From: Littorina saxatilis | Lineage: Eukaryota; Mollusca; Gastropoda; Littorinimorpha; Littorinidae | Length of the DNA: 64,000 nt | NCBI RefSeq assembly: GCF_037325665.1 | Contig: NC_090250.1 | Span: 26,811,032 to 26,875,031 of the forward strand | Reading direction: 5' to 3' | Part shown: positions 12,578-22,221 of the stretch, one piece after another | Numbering within the stretch: position 1 is the stretch's first letter | Layout of the letters: each line of letters starts with the position of its first letter | Notes under the pieces: model-generated | The model's database searches: none | Told to the model about the DNA's origin: nothing | What the model saw: only the letters and a program-made list of their open reading frames with translations | Position numbers and translations under genes: made by a program

Positions 12578-13122
12578 TCAAGTAGATGCAGACATTGGAC
12601 AGCCTTTCGCCACATGGCGGCGTAGCTGTTCACGGTGCTTGAAGTGTGCAAAACACACCTTACAAGAACACCCTGCCCGTGTGTGATGGTAACGGACATG
12701 GTCACTCAGAAACCTTTTTAGTGCAAAGGTCTTGCCACACTGGGTGCAGGCCACCTCTTTTGGTTTCCCTTTGCACACATGCTTTGAGGGGTACAAGCTT
12801 TTAGGACTTGCATAAGATCTGCCGCATGAATCACATGAATAAGGCTTAATCTTGTCATGCTTCACGTTGCGGTGTGACGTCAGATCAATTTTTTTTGTGA
12901 ACTTTTTGTCACATATGGTGCATTCATGATTTGTTTTTCCTTCACCATGATCAAAGCGCTGATGAGCCCACAAGGTGCGGTAATGCTTGTAAGTTTTACC
13001 ACACTCGTGGCACTGGTGCACTGACTTGTCAGCCGAGGCCTCCATCTTCTTCTTCATGGGTGTCTTCTTCTTCTTGGGCGACTTTGGCTTCTCTGTCGAA
13101 GGCCCAGCACCATCGTCAGCAG
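12578..13122 (-). CDS. C2H2 zinc-finger protein, last exon (five fingers)
   Basis: Reads from a plausible acceptor (TATGTGGACAG, exon from 13122) to TGA at 12578. It opens with an acidic stretch (DDGAGPSTEKP), then a Lys-rich basic patch typical of a nuclear localisation signal. Five fingers follow: CHECGKTYKHYRTLWAHQRFDH, CTICDKKFTKKIDLTSHRNVKH, CDSCGRSYASPKSLYPSKHVC, CTQCGKTFALKRFLSDHVRYHH and CKVCFAHFKHREQLRRHVAKGC. Fingers 3 and 5 end in Cys (C2HC form). The likely role is DNA binding in the nucleus; no orthologue is recognised. The exon is enclosed by two 564-bp inverted arms, the right one holding a candidate first exon. It may be a host gene caught in an inverted duplication, or cargo of a DNA transposon with long terminal inverted repeats. 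Confidence 0.8.
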
Positions 13123-13561
13123 CTGTCCACATACAACAAGATACAAAAAGCTTGTGTTAGTCTAACCAGATCGAATGTATATAAACATTATTCAGGTACA
13201 ATAGTCCGTTGTTGCATTGTAAAACTATAACTATAACATGATCAGTACGCTTTCATATTATCATAATCAAGCGTTGCCAATACCTGCACACGGACAACAG
13301 CTACAGTCAACTGGTGGTAATGGATGGCTCACACGTTAATCCTTATTGTCAAAAAACGATAACAATGTTGTAGCTATAACCTATTGACATGAGGTGCAGC
13401 CAATCGCTGCTTTCAGCTGTCAGTTCAATAGGTTTACAGCTACATCATTGTTGTCGCTAAACCTGAATTTTGACAAGAATCGACGTGTGCAAGAATCCAC
13501 GTGTGAGCGGCCCATAAACATGATCCTGCACAGGCTTACATAATAATAAAATATAACTTAC

Positions 13562-13718
13562 ATGTCGATTTCTCTTTGGGTGTCGATGTTTCTTTGGGTG
13601 TCACCTTTGCCTCCTTTTCTGGAGTTTGGACTATGACTATGAATTTATATCCATAAATTCAGCGGATAACTCCGCTTCTTCTTCTGCCACAACTTCCATG
13701 ACCTGATCCATGTTGTCC
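13562..13718 (-). CDS. Candidate internal exon of the zinc-finger gene
   Basis: Bounded on the minus strand by a strong acceptor (GTGATTTTTCAG, exon from 13718) and a GTAAGT donor after 13562. One frame reads MDQVMEVVAEEEAELSAEF then stops. The second half reads TPKETSTPKEKS in another frame, a Pro/Lys/Thr style like the start of the finger exon. The two halves differ by a frame, so this exon is decayed, alternatively spliced or wrongly bounded. Confidence 0.4.
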
Positions 13719-13757
13719 CTGAAAAATCACTCCAAGACGATCAGAATACAAACAAAC

Positions 13758-14321
13758 AAGGTCATGTGCAAAAGGTAAGTGCACGATCGGAGAGACGACA
13801 CAGAACGTGAGCATCGGGTGGACGTCACGACGTGAAAAACGCCACAGCGGGTGTACGACACGCTAAAATTCGGTCAAATCGGGTGCACGACACACAAATC
13901 TGCAGGAATGATCACATTCTTCTTACGATTACAGCTGTTTGCGGGGGACTACAACTACGACACTTGGCAGGATTGGTGCAGACATGTTTAGGTTTTGGTA
14001 GAATGTATTAGCATTACTTACAAGACGCGTTTTCCTCACGATTTTGCGCTCGAAGCGACAAACTTTGCAGCTGTGCAGCGACGGGTCCGTCATTCGGCCG
14101 ATTCACGGGTAAAATACGCGAAATACAAACCCGAAAAACCCATTGGCATTAAGTATAGACACTAACAGAACTAACCTGACCTATCTCGATGTGCAACACT
14201 TCGTAATACTTCATTTATAGAGATAAATAGCTTCACCAACCTCTTTGAATTTCCCCTGAAGCAGATGACGGAAGCGTCGGGAAGAAAATTTTCTTAACAC
14301 AGTGTGGGAAGAGAGTCAGGG
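13758..14321 (-). repeat. Right 564-bp arm, with candidate first exon of the zinc-finger gene
   Basis: Reverse complement of 11016-11579. On the minus strand an ATG at 14093 opens 24 codons ending at a GTAAGT donor after 14022, which gives the downstream zinc-finger exons a promoter and start inside the arm. The same start in the left arm points inward from the other side. Confidence 0.9.
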
Positions 14322-14833
14322 GTGTGTATCAGAGGGGCCTCACATCGCAGGCATCACTGTACAGCAAAAAGTGACTAAGCCCCGAGTACAAATACGGATC
14401 TGCCAAGCAGGCTTTTGAGAGGAAGCCTTGGGCATTGTCAGTGAAAGACTATGATCCCCCTTTCAACTTTCCCCCGTTCCACTTCAGGATGTTTTGTTTG
14501 AGTGTTTCCACACTACCAAGCGGGATTCCCCTTACCCGTTACTGTCGCCTACCTCCGGCTAACTCACCCCCTCCCCCTCCACCCACCGGCCCCTTTTTAC
14601 GCACATGTCTGATTTCTTTGCAATAATGAACGACGACTCCAATGTGCACCCAACGCCAAACGTCTTCGACTCTAAGTGCTTCTCCTTTGTTTTCTTTTCT
14701 TTCCTGTTGTTTTTACATTTAAGTCAAGTTTTTTCAGAAGCAGTCTTTTCTGTCCGGTCCAAGATCGTCCCTTTATAAGTCTCCAATCAACATAGGCCTA
14801 TATGTAATACTGACGCATAATTATAGATTCCCC
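14322..14833. other. No gene recognised
   Basis: Unique-looking sequence. A 5' stub of family C (ACATTTAAGTCAAG) is visible near 14715. Confidence 0.5.
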
Positions 14834-14998
14834 AGGGCCGGACCAAGTTCGTTTGAGGGGGGGGGGGGGTTCCAACTGAAGGCAGGGGTCCAAAGTCCAC
14901 ATTTTTTTTCTCTGAGAGGTACTACATTGGATGGCCAGGGGGGGGGGTGGTTCCGGAACCCCAGGGAACCCTCCCCCCCCCCCCCCAGATCCGGCCCT
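14834..14998. mobile_element. hAT-like MITE, about 165 bp
   Basis: The terminal inverted repeat AGGGCCGGA...TCCGGCCCT is flanked by an 8-bp duplication GATTCCC(C/T) at 14826-14833 and 14999-15006. G and C runs fill the body. The 8-bp duplication and AGGG ends fit hAT. A half copy with the same GTTCGTTTGAGGGG segment lies at 21330-21412. Confidence 0.8.
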
Positions 14999-15331
14999 GA
15001 TTCCCTACTGTGTGGGTACATAAGAAAACGTGTGTATGTAAATAGAGTGAGAGCAAACTAATTATTGCTCCCCACCTCACAAATACTGGGTTTCGATACT
15101 CACAAAAGGCTTGCACTTCACGTTAATGACTTTCTGTGTGGAGCTAAAACCAGTAAGCCTTATTCACGCCGGAGGAAGGTGTACGCCCGTTATAGGGCAT
15201 ATTGCCTTCTCCGCTGAAATCTGAGACAAGAGAAGCCGGATCGAAGGTAAATACTCGCACAAAATGTACTAGAACTCGTAAACTTTGTTTTGTGTATATT
15301 GGCAACTTTCAGGAGGCAACTGCACAAACCC

Positions 15332-15577
15332 AAGGGCGGATCTGGGGGGGGGGGTTACACGGGTTACGTAACCCCCCCCCCCCACCCCCCCAAAAAAGAG
15401 GTAATTTATTGGCTCAGGATGCACCAGATAGCTCTATTTTGCTTCTTTGGATAAAAAAAAATTTCGGGGGGGCATGCCCCCAGACCCCCCTAGAGGCTTA
15501 GGCGCCTTCGGCGCCGTCAACTTGTATCTTCGCAGTCATTTTGTAACCCCCCCTCCAAAGTGAATTGATCCGCCCTT
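15332..15577. mobile_element. hAT-like MITE with GATCCGCCCTT ends
   Basis: Ends AAGGGCGGATC and GATCCGCCCTT are flanked by 8 bp (A/G)CAAACCC on both sides. Inside is the palindromic motif GGGGGCATGCCCCC near 15470 and a GGCGCC-rich patch. Same family as 20231-20494. Confidence 0.8.
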
Positions 15578-15585
15578 GCAAACCC

Positions 15586-17049
15586 TTTGTCTATCACATA
15601 CGTGATTTTTTTTTCCATAGTACCCGCTCTGTACGTGAAGTTTGCACTTACTTTTGTTCCAATCGAATGTCAAACCCCCCCTAACATGGGGATATTTTTC
15701 TTTTTTTTGATTATTCAAGCATTTCCTTGCTGCTACAGCAGTTCGAACAAGTTGTACAACATGTCTGCGACGTGCTGTGCCAAGATTTTTGCTACTAATT
15801 TTGATTTCAAAGTGAGCAAGTGCGAAAAATGAGTGTACGCTTCTGTTCCATATTGGTGTACGCCTCCGTATCCCTTATACTGAAGCGTACACCACGTGTT
15901 TTGAAGGGGGGTACAGAAGCGTATCCCAACATTTGCAGGTACTCTTAGAAAAAGCCGCAGTACGTCATAGTACAGATAAACCCAAATAACAGGGGATTAT
16001 TGCATGGGGAACATGAGATTTATTTCCCAGCTGGCTGTGAATGAAAACTCGTGAAAATGATGACAAAGTACAATATTATGAATGTCAAATTGTTTAGGCT
16101 AGTGTGGTGTATAATTGCAGAGAAAGGCAAATTGTCGAATTTGAGTCCATAACGCCGCATTTACGAACACAAAACGTACTCCAATTTCCTGTAAAGGCAT
16201 AAATACAAATATTTTGTAACGTAGCCGCATCAGTTGAGGAGTACCTATACATTATTTTGTATGTGACTGGTAATCGATGTAATCGATGTACTTGTAATTT
16301 AGCTCCTAAACATGGACTTAATGCAGCAACTTACCTACGCCCGAGGACAAAATAGCTGCGAAATGTGAAATGAAAATGCTGATATGTCATGACAGTTTAT
16401 GAGTCCTGTATCACGGTTGAGGCCGCTACATAAAATCAAGAATTCATGAGTGCAAATCGCGACAGGTATAACAGCATGAACTTTTATGTTTCGCCGGTAC
16501 TGCTCGCGTGGAACTGCACTAAAACTTTTTTTTATATATTTGTCTGCTTGTTTAAACATTAATTGGGAGACTTGTATCATTTTCTGACCGACCGAAGCTG
16601 GAAACTAAATTGAAGAACGTCTCCGAAAACCATTTAAATTTATTTTATCTTATTTGTTTATTCATGTTTGTAAGAGGAACATCATTTTGAAAATAAATTA
16701 TTTTCAGTCAGGGAAACACAGCTCTGCAGTGTACTGGCCCTATAATATTGCTAAATGTACAGTTATTGACATTGTTTCCACGTACATTGTGGTTTTCTTT
16801 TATCATGAACATGTATTATTATTAAACTTGATCAGGATTACTATGTACTGCATCAGCAACGATTTGTATACTTCTGCAACAATAAAGCAGCATTTCCTGC
16901 AACAATAAATGAAAGCAGCATTTGATAGTAATGACTATCCGCCCCACAACGTTAACACTGAGGACTCGGATTTCAGTGCTGCGCGGTGAACATTATAAAT
17001 GTACTGAAGAATCGAACCATTAACGCTACCAGTCATTTATCGCTCGGCT
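15586..17049. other. No gene; one dispersed repeat fragment at 15993-16090
   Basis: No convincing ORF. TTGCATGGGGAACATGAGAT with downstream AACTCGTGAAAAT (15998-16060) recurs at 41590-41660 in the USP46 third intron, so it is part of a dispersed family. A short tandem duplication of CAACAATAAAGCAGCATTTC or similar lies at 16877-16925. Confidence 0.55.
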
Positions 17050-17320
17050 GTATACAGTGGAACCCCCCTTCTACGACCCCCCCCCCCCCCCCCCAATTTA
17101 AGACTTCATCCCTTTTGAGACTTTGTTTTTCCACATTGTCTGTTCATATCCCCTGTAAGTTTACCTCTATTTTAAGACTCACTCCTTTTTAAACTGCCCT
17201 GATTTTCCGAGTTTTCTTTTGGTTTTTGGTGTGTGTTTTTTGTTTTGTTTTATGGGGGAGGGGGGGGGTCTACTGTATCGCAAACACATGCTGTTTAAGA
17301 CCGCCATTAGACCAACCTAT
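17050..17320 (+). repeat. Repeat family F (GGAACCCCC / TTTAAGAC type)
   Basis: Starts AGTGGAACCCCCC and carries repeated TTTAAGACTTC phrases. Related copies lie at 32330-32490 (minus) and 58611-59870 (plus, interrupted). Noncoding. Confidence 0.7.
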
Positions 17321-17593
17321 ACCTGTATTGATTTATTGTCTAGCGCACACGAGGCGTTCTTTGATCCAGCCTGGATACGAGAGGGGGCTTAGCCATGTGT
17401 AGTTAAAATGCTCACAAATGTTTGCAAAACGTTGTGCAGATAGGTTTAATGATTGCACGCGTGTGTTTTGGATACAGCAACGGCACAACTCGGTCACGTT
17501 GTTCTTGGTTACGATAATGTTTGTGACTGATATTTCAATCAAATCAATCACATCACCCGGAACTAACACAAGATCGATTTTTGAAAGCTTCAC

Positions 17594-18043
17594 TGGACTG
17601 GCCGGGTGGCCGAGTGGTAACGCACTTGCGCTCGGAAGCGAGAGGTTGCGAGTTCGACCCTGGGTCAGGGCGTTAGAAATTGTCTCCCCCCTTTCCTAAC
17701 CTAGGTAGTGGGTTCAAGTGATAGTCTTTCGGATGAGACGAAAAACCGAGGTCCCTTCGTGTACACTACATTGGGGTGTGCACGTTAAAGATCCCAAGAT
17801 TGACAAAAGGGTCTTTCCTGGCAAAATTGTATAGGCATAGATAAAAAAATGTCCACCAAAATCCGTGTGACTTGGAATAATAGGCCGTGAAAAGTAGGAT
17901 ATGCGCCGAAATGGCTGCGATCTGCTGGTCGATGTGAATGCGTGATGTATTGTGTAAAAAATTCCATCTCACACGGCATAATTAATAGATCCCTGCGCCT
18001 TGAGTCCGAGTCTGGAGATACGCGCGCAATATAAGACTTCATA
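17594..18043 (+). mobile_element. tRNA-derived SINE
   Basis: The 5' head is tRNA-like, with an A-box region TGGCCGAGTGGTAACGC and a B-box region GGTTGCGAGTTCGACCC at 17601-17660. The body carries GTGCACGTTAAAGATCCCAA, shared with the SINE at 18215-18619, and the tail is CGCGCAATATAAGACTTCAT. It is not a functional tRNA: the 3' half cannot close a cloverleaf. Confidence 0.85.
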
Positions 18044-18214
18044 TAACACTAGAGGAATACCCGGCTTCGCCGGGGTGAATCGCGAGACAGAGACAGACAG
18101 CGTGGCGGTTCATCACAATCACCTCTGCAGGCGAAGTCCTGTCAAACGGGATTGAGAATTGTAGAGCTTATTTCTTAGCCCTATATTATCTGTTGTGGCT
18201 TCTCAAATGCCAGA

Positions 18215-18619
18215 ACATACAATCAATCAATGAGGCTTATATCGCGCATATTCCGTGGGTACAGTTCTAGGCGCTCAGCAGTGATGCCGTGTGAGATGAA
18301 ATTTTATACGGCCAGTAATTGCAGCCATTTCGGCGCATATTTACCTTTCACGGCCTATTATTCTAAGTCACACGGGTATAGGTAGACAATTATTAACTGT
18401 GCCAAAGCAATTTTGCCAGGAAAGACCCTTTTGTCAATCGTGGGATCTTTAACGTGCACACCCAATGTAGTGTACACGGGGGGGAGTTCGGACACCGAAG
18501 AGAGTCTGCACACAAAGTTGACTCTGAAATAAATTTCCGCCGAACCTGGGATCGAACTCACGCTGACAGCGGCCAACTGAATACAAATCCAGCGCGCTAC
18601 CAACTGAGCTATATCCCCG
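18215..18619 (-). mobile_element. tRNA-derived SINE inserted in the Helitron
   Basis: On the minus strand the head at 18619-18540 is tRNA-like (ATAGCTCAGTTGGTAGCGCG and GTTCGATCCCAGG). The body shares GGATCTTTAACGTGCACACC with the SINE at 17594, and the tail at 18215-18250 is AT-rich with CAATCAATCAATG. It interrupts a Helitron unit that appears uninterrupted at 19081-19160. Confidence 0.85.
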
Positions 18620-18623
18620 TAAC

Positions 18624-19440
18624 GGCGCGAGACAGAGACAGACAGTGTGGCGGTTCACCACAATCACCTTTGAAGGCGAAGTCCTGTCAAACGGGATTGA
18701 GAATATATACAGACAGACAAAAGCCGCTAGACCCCATCACAAACAGAACTCTACAATCCACAGGTTTTTGCCCACACACACACACAAACACACACACAGA
18801 GAAGCCGTATATATATATATACATATGTATATCTATATCTATAAATATATAGAGATAGGTGAGAGTGTATTTTTCGCGTGGCTATAAATTGATTCGACCT
18901 TTTCACTTTGACAGTAAGAACAACTTACGGGTGCAAGGGAAGCGTTCTGGACAGCGCAGTGACATTCTAAAAATAGTAACTCAGAAACGGGAATTTGGGG
19001 TGAACGGCGCGAGACAGAGACAGACAGTGTGGCGGTTCACCACAATCACCTTTGAAGGCGAAGTCCTGTCAAACGGGATTGAGAATTTTAGAGCTTATTT
19101 CTTAGCCCTATATTATCTGCTGTGGCTTCTCACATGCCAGAACATACAGACAGACAAAAGCCGCCAGAGCACATCACAAACAGAACTCTACAATACACAG
19201 GTTTTTGCCCCCACACACACACAAACACACACACACACAGAGAAGCCGTATATATATATGCATATCTGTATCTATAAATATATAGAGATAGGTGAGAGTG
19301 TATTTTTCGCGTGGCTATAAATTGATTCGACCTTTTCACTTTGACAGTAAGAACAACTTACGGGTGCAAGGGAAGCGTTGTGGACAGCGCAGTGGACAGC
19401 GCAGTGACATTCTAAAAATAGTAATAGTAACTTACAAACG
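18624..19440. repeat. Tandem duplication of about 380-430 bp inside the Helitron
   Basis: GCGCGAGACAGAGACAGACA starts a unit at about 18624 and again at about 19007, and a partial third lies at 18084-18208. Each carries CACA and TATA microsatellites and AATTGATTCGACCTTTTCAC. Frames across both give near-identical peptides, a by-product of the duplication. Confidence 0.88.
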
Positions 19441-19965
19441 GGAAAGCCACACGAAGGAAGGGAGATAAACGCCAAACACTGGAGAAGATAAGGAAGAGTT
19501 ACTTATAATGGTGAAATGAACACAAAAACCAAAATCAGTTCAGCGCTGCGCGCTGAGAGCACGTGTTGAAATATCTCATCGATGATATTGTGTCCGGGGT
19601 GTAGCTGAATACGGTGTCCAAATTTGAAAAAGATCCACCGAGAACTTTGGCGTTGTGATGTGGTGTAGCGGCTATGGTGTGTCGGTATGGGGGCCCGGGT
19701 AGCTGAGGTGGAACCAAAATAGCTGAGGTGGAACCAAAATCGGTTCAGCGCTGCGCGCTGAGAGCACGTGTTGAAATATCTCATCACTGAGGTTGTGTCC
19801 GGGGTCTCTCTGAATAAGCCCACCAAATTTGAAGCAGATCCATCGAGAACTTTGGCCGTGCATGGCGAATACACAAATACACAGATACACACACACACAC
19901 ACAAGTCGTATATATATATATAGATAATCATAACTGAATTGGGATGGAGCCGGGGGGTAGAGGGC

Positions 19966-19967
<2 letters not shown>

Positions 19968-20022
<55 letters not shown>

Positions 20023-20201
20023 AAGAGTGAGCGTGATAGTGAGACAGACAGACAGATGAGAGAGAGTGAGAAAGAGAGAGAGACAGACAGAGAGAAAAGA
20101 TGGAGAGAGGAGAGATGGAGAGGGAAATAGGGAGAGAGAGAGAGAAAAAAAGAGAGAGAGAGAGAAAGAGAGAGACTGAGAGAGAGAGAGAGAGAGAGAG
20201 A
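19968..20201. repeat. (GA)n microsatellite
   Basis: Purine array of GA, GAAA and CAGA units; the flanking frames are simple Arg-Glu or Ser-Leu repeats. Confidence 0.95.
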
Positions 20202-20230
20202 TACGGGTGGGTGGTCAAGGACAGATTTAC

Positions 20231-20494
20231 AGGGGCGGACGAGGGGGGGTGCACAGGGTGCACGTGCACCCCCCCCCTCCAGCAAAAAAAAAAAAAATTG
20301 GAAAGCTGATTCAATTACCATTTATAAGTTCAAATGGCACCAGATGGCACCATTTTGCTTCTTTGAGCCAACATTTTTTTCGGGGGGGCATGCCCCCGGA
20401 CCCCCCTAGCAAATTCGGGCCCTTCGCGCCCATCACATTCACTTTCGATTCAAAGACGGTGCACCCCCCCTTACAAAGCAACTGATCCGCCCCT
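20231..20494. mobile_element. hAT-like MITE, second copy of the GATCCGCCC family
   Basis: Ends AGGGGCGGAC and GATCCGCCCCT have imperfect 8-bp duplications AGATTTAC/GGATTTAT on either side. The body has GGTGCACAGGGTGCACGTGC and the GGGGGCATGCCCCCGGACCC motif also found at 15470. Confidence 0.75.
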
Positions 20495-20533
20495 GGATTT
20501 ATGACACATCCGATTTTCTCGAAAATAATAATG

Positions 20534-21300
20534 CATCGTCAGTCCACCGCTCATGGCAAAGGCAGTGAAATTGACAAGAAGAGCGGGGTAGTAGTTGCGC
20601 TAAGAAGGATAGCACGCTTTTCTGTACCTCTCTTTGTTTTAATTTTCTGAGCGTGTTTTTAATCCAAACATATCATATCTATATGTTTTTGGAATCAGGA
20701 ACCGACAAGGAATAAGATGAAAGTGTTTTTAAATTGATTTGGACAATTTAATTTTGATAATAATTTTTATATATTTAATTTTCAGAGCTTGTTTTTAATC
20801 CGAATATAACATATTTATATGTTTTTGGAATCAGCAAATGATGGAGAATAAGATAAACGTAAATTTGGATCGTTTTATAAATTTTTATTTTTTTTTACAA
20901 TTTTCCGATTTTTAATGACCAAAGTCATTAATTAGTTTTTAAGCCACCATGCTGAAATGCAATACCGAACCCCGGGCTTCGTCGAAGATTACTTGACCAA
21001 AATTTCAACCAATTTGGTTGAAAAATGAGGGCGTGACAGTGCCGCCTCAACTTTCACGAAAAGCCGGATATGACGTCATCAAAGACATTTATCAAAAAAA
21101 AGAAAAAAACGTTCGGGGATTTCATACCCAGGAACTCTCATGTCAAATTTCATAAAGATCGGTCCAGTAGTTTAGTCTGAATCGCTCTACACACACACAC
21201 ACACGCACACACACACGCACGCACACACGCACATACACCACGACCCTCGTTTCGATTCCCCCTCGATGTTAAAATATTTAGTAAAAACTTGACTAAATAT
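20534..21300 (-). mobile_element. Family C repeat, copy 3, 3'-truncated
   Basis: Minus-strand copy whose 5' palindrome ends at about 21300 and whose 3' hairpin is missing. The (AC)n array lies at about 21188-21232. Confidence 0.85.
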
Positions 21301-21329
21301 AAAAATGACCTCACAAATGCAAAATTTTC

Positions 21330-21412
21330 TCGGCTTCTGGGAGGCTTCAGTTGGAAACCCCCCCCCCCCCCCCCCCCCCCTACCCCCTCAAACGAACTTG
21401 GTCCAGCCCTGG
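21330..21412. mobile_element. Fragment of the hAT-like MITE seen at 14834
   Basis: CTCAAACGAACTTGGTCCAG with a long C run is the reverse complement of the left half of 14834-14998. Confidence 0.6.
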
Positions 21413-21454
21413 TCAGTGACTGGATTGGGACAAACAGCACCGAACTGAACTTAA

Positions 21455-21814
21455 AGGCATATGTACGCGCTCCCGTGTTTACAAAGTGTAGTTTGCCCAT
21501 AATCGATGTCAAACGCACCATAAGACCATGTAATGACGATATATCGCCATGCGCGGACCATATACATGCATTACAGCTTGTTTTAGAGTCTCAAAAACTT
21601 TGGATGTAAACAAAGACGCGGAGTTATTTCCCTTGCGTCAACGCTACCTCTGTTGGCAAATCTATAAATAGGACGATCCAGATCAAAATGAAAATTAACA
21701 TATCTCAACATTGAAGGGGTCCTAGACCACAATATTTTGCAGGGAACTTAATTTAGCATGTCTCCAGCTGTTGGTAAAGCAATTAGCGTGTATAGTCATC
21801 GAGTACATATGGCT
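21455..21814. mobile_element. TTAA-type MITE (T1), 360 bp
   Basis: Ends AGGCATATGTAC and GTACATATGGCT lie between two TTAA tetranucleotides (21451-21454, 21815-21818). A second 360-bp copy in opposite orientation lies at 58959-59318. The TTAA duplication is used by piggyBac and Kolobok; the AG start favours Kolobok, by inference. Confidence 0.88.
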
Positions 21815-21818
21815 TTAA

Positions 21819-22221
21819 CTGAAGACTGAACCAGCCTAACAGAGATATAAATTATAGAGAGCGTCCGATGATATAAATTAATTCTTACTGCCTGCCACGG
21901 GGATTTATTCCCTCTTTGACGACTGACTCGGGGACATACATTGGGACTCTCTTTTAAGCCCCCCCCCCTCCACACACATTTGACAAGAGTGGGTTTTTTT
22001 CTGATTTTCTGTTTCGTAGTCGTAACATCTGTAAAAATTACTATACGTCTATTTTTTATGTATATACTTTATTGGTCGGGTTTACACTGCACTAGACTCC
22101 GCGGAGGTGGCAAACGCTGACTGCTCATTTCTTAGACTCACTGATCACTTACTCAGTTGAGCCTGAACACGGGTTGTGCCTTTTCAGCTACACTGAGTAG
22201 AATGACTCAACTCTAAATAAA
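21819..22221. other. No gene recognised
   Basis: Short unique-looking stretch between the TTAA MITE and the family C nest. Confidence 0.5.

Larger units (their letters stand above)
18049..19924 (-). mobile_element. Helitron, non-autonomous, canonical ends
   Basis: On the minus strand it begins with TC (TCTATATATATATACGAC at 19924) and ends with a GC-rich hairpin, CCCGGCGAAGCCGGG, about ten bases before a terminal CTAG at 18049. It sits between A and T with no duplication. These are the defining Helitron signals. It has no Rep/helicase gene. It contains a tandem pair of about 400-bp units, an inserted SINE and a two-copy internal repeat (19523-19720 and 19735-19910). Confidence 0.82.

Noticed and set aside
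12157-12705. 182-codon minus-strand frame overlapping the zinc-finger 3' end
   Set aside because: Mostly a translation of family A repeat sequence.
17594-17670. tRNA-like sequence; also at 18540-18619 and 45450-45524
   Set aside because: A- and B-box promoters are present, but each continues into a SINE body; the structures are SINE heads rather than tRNA genes.
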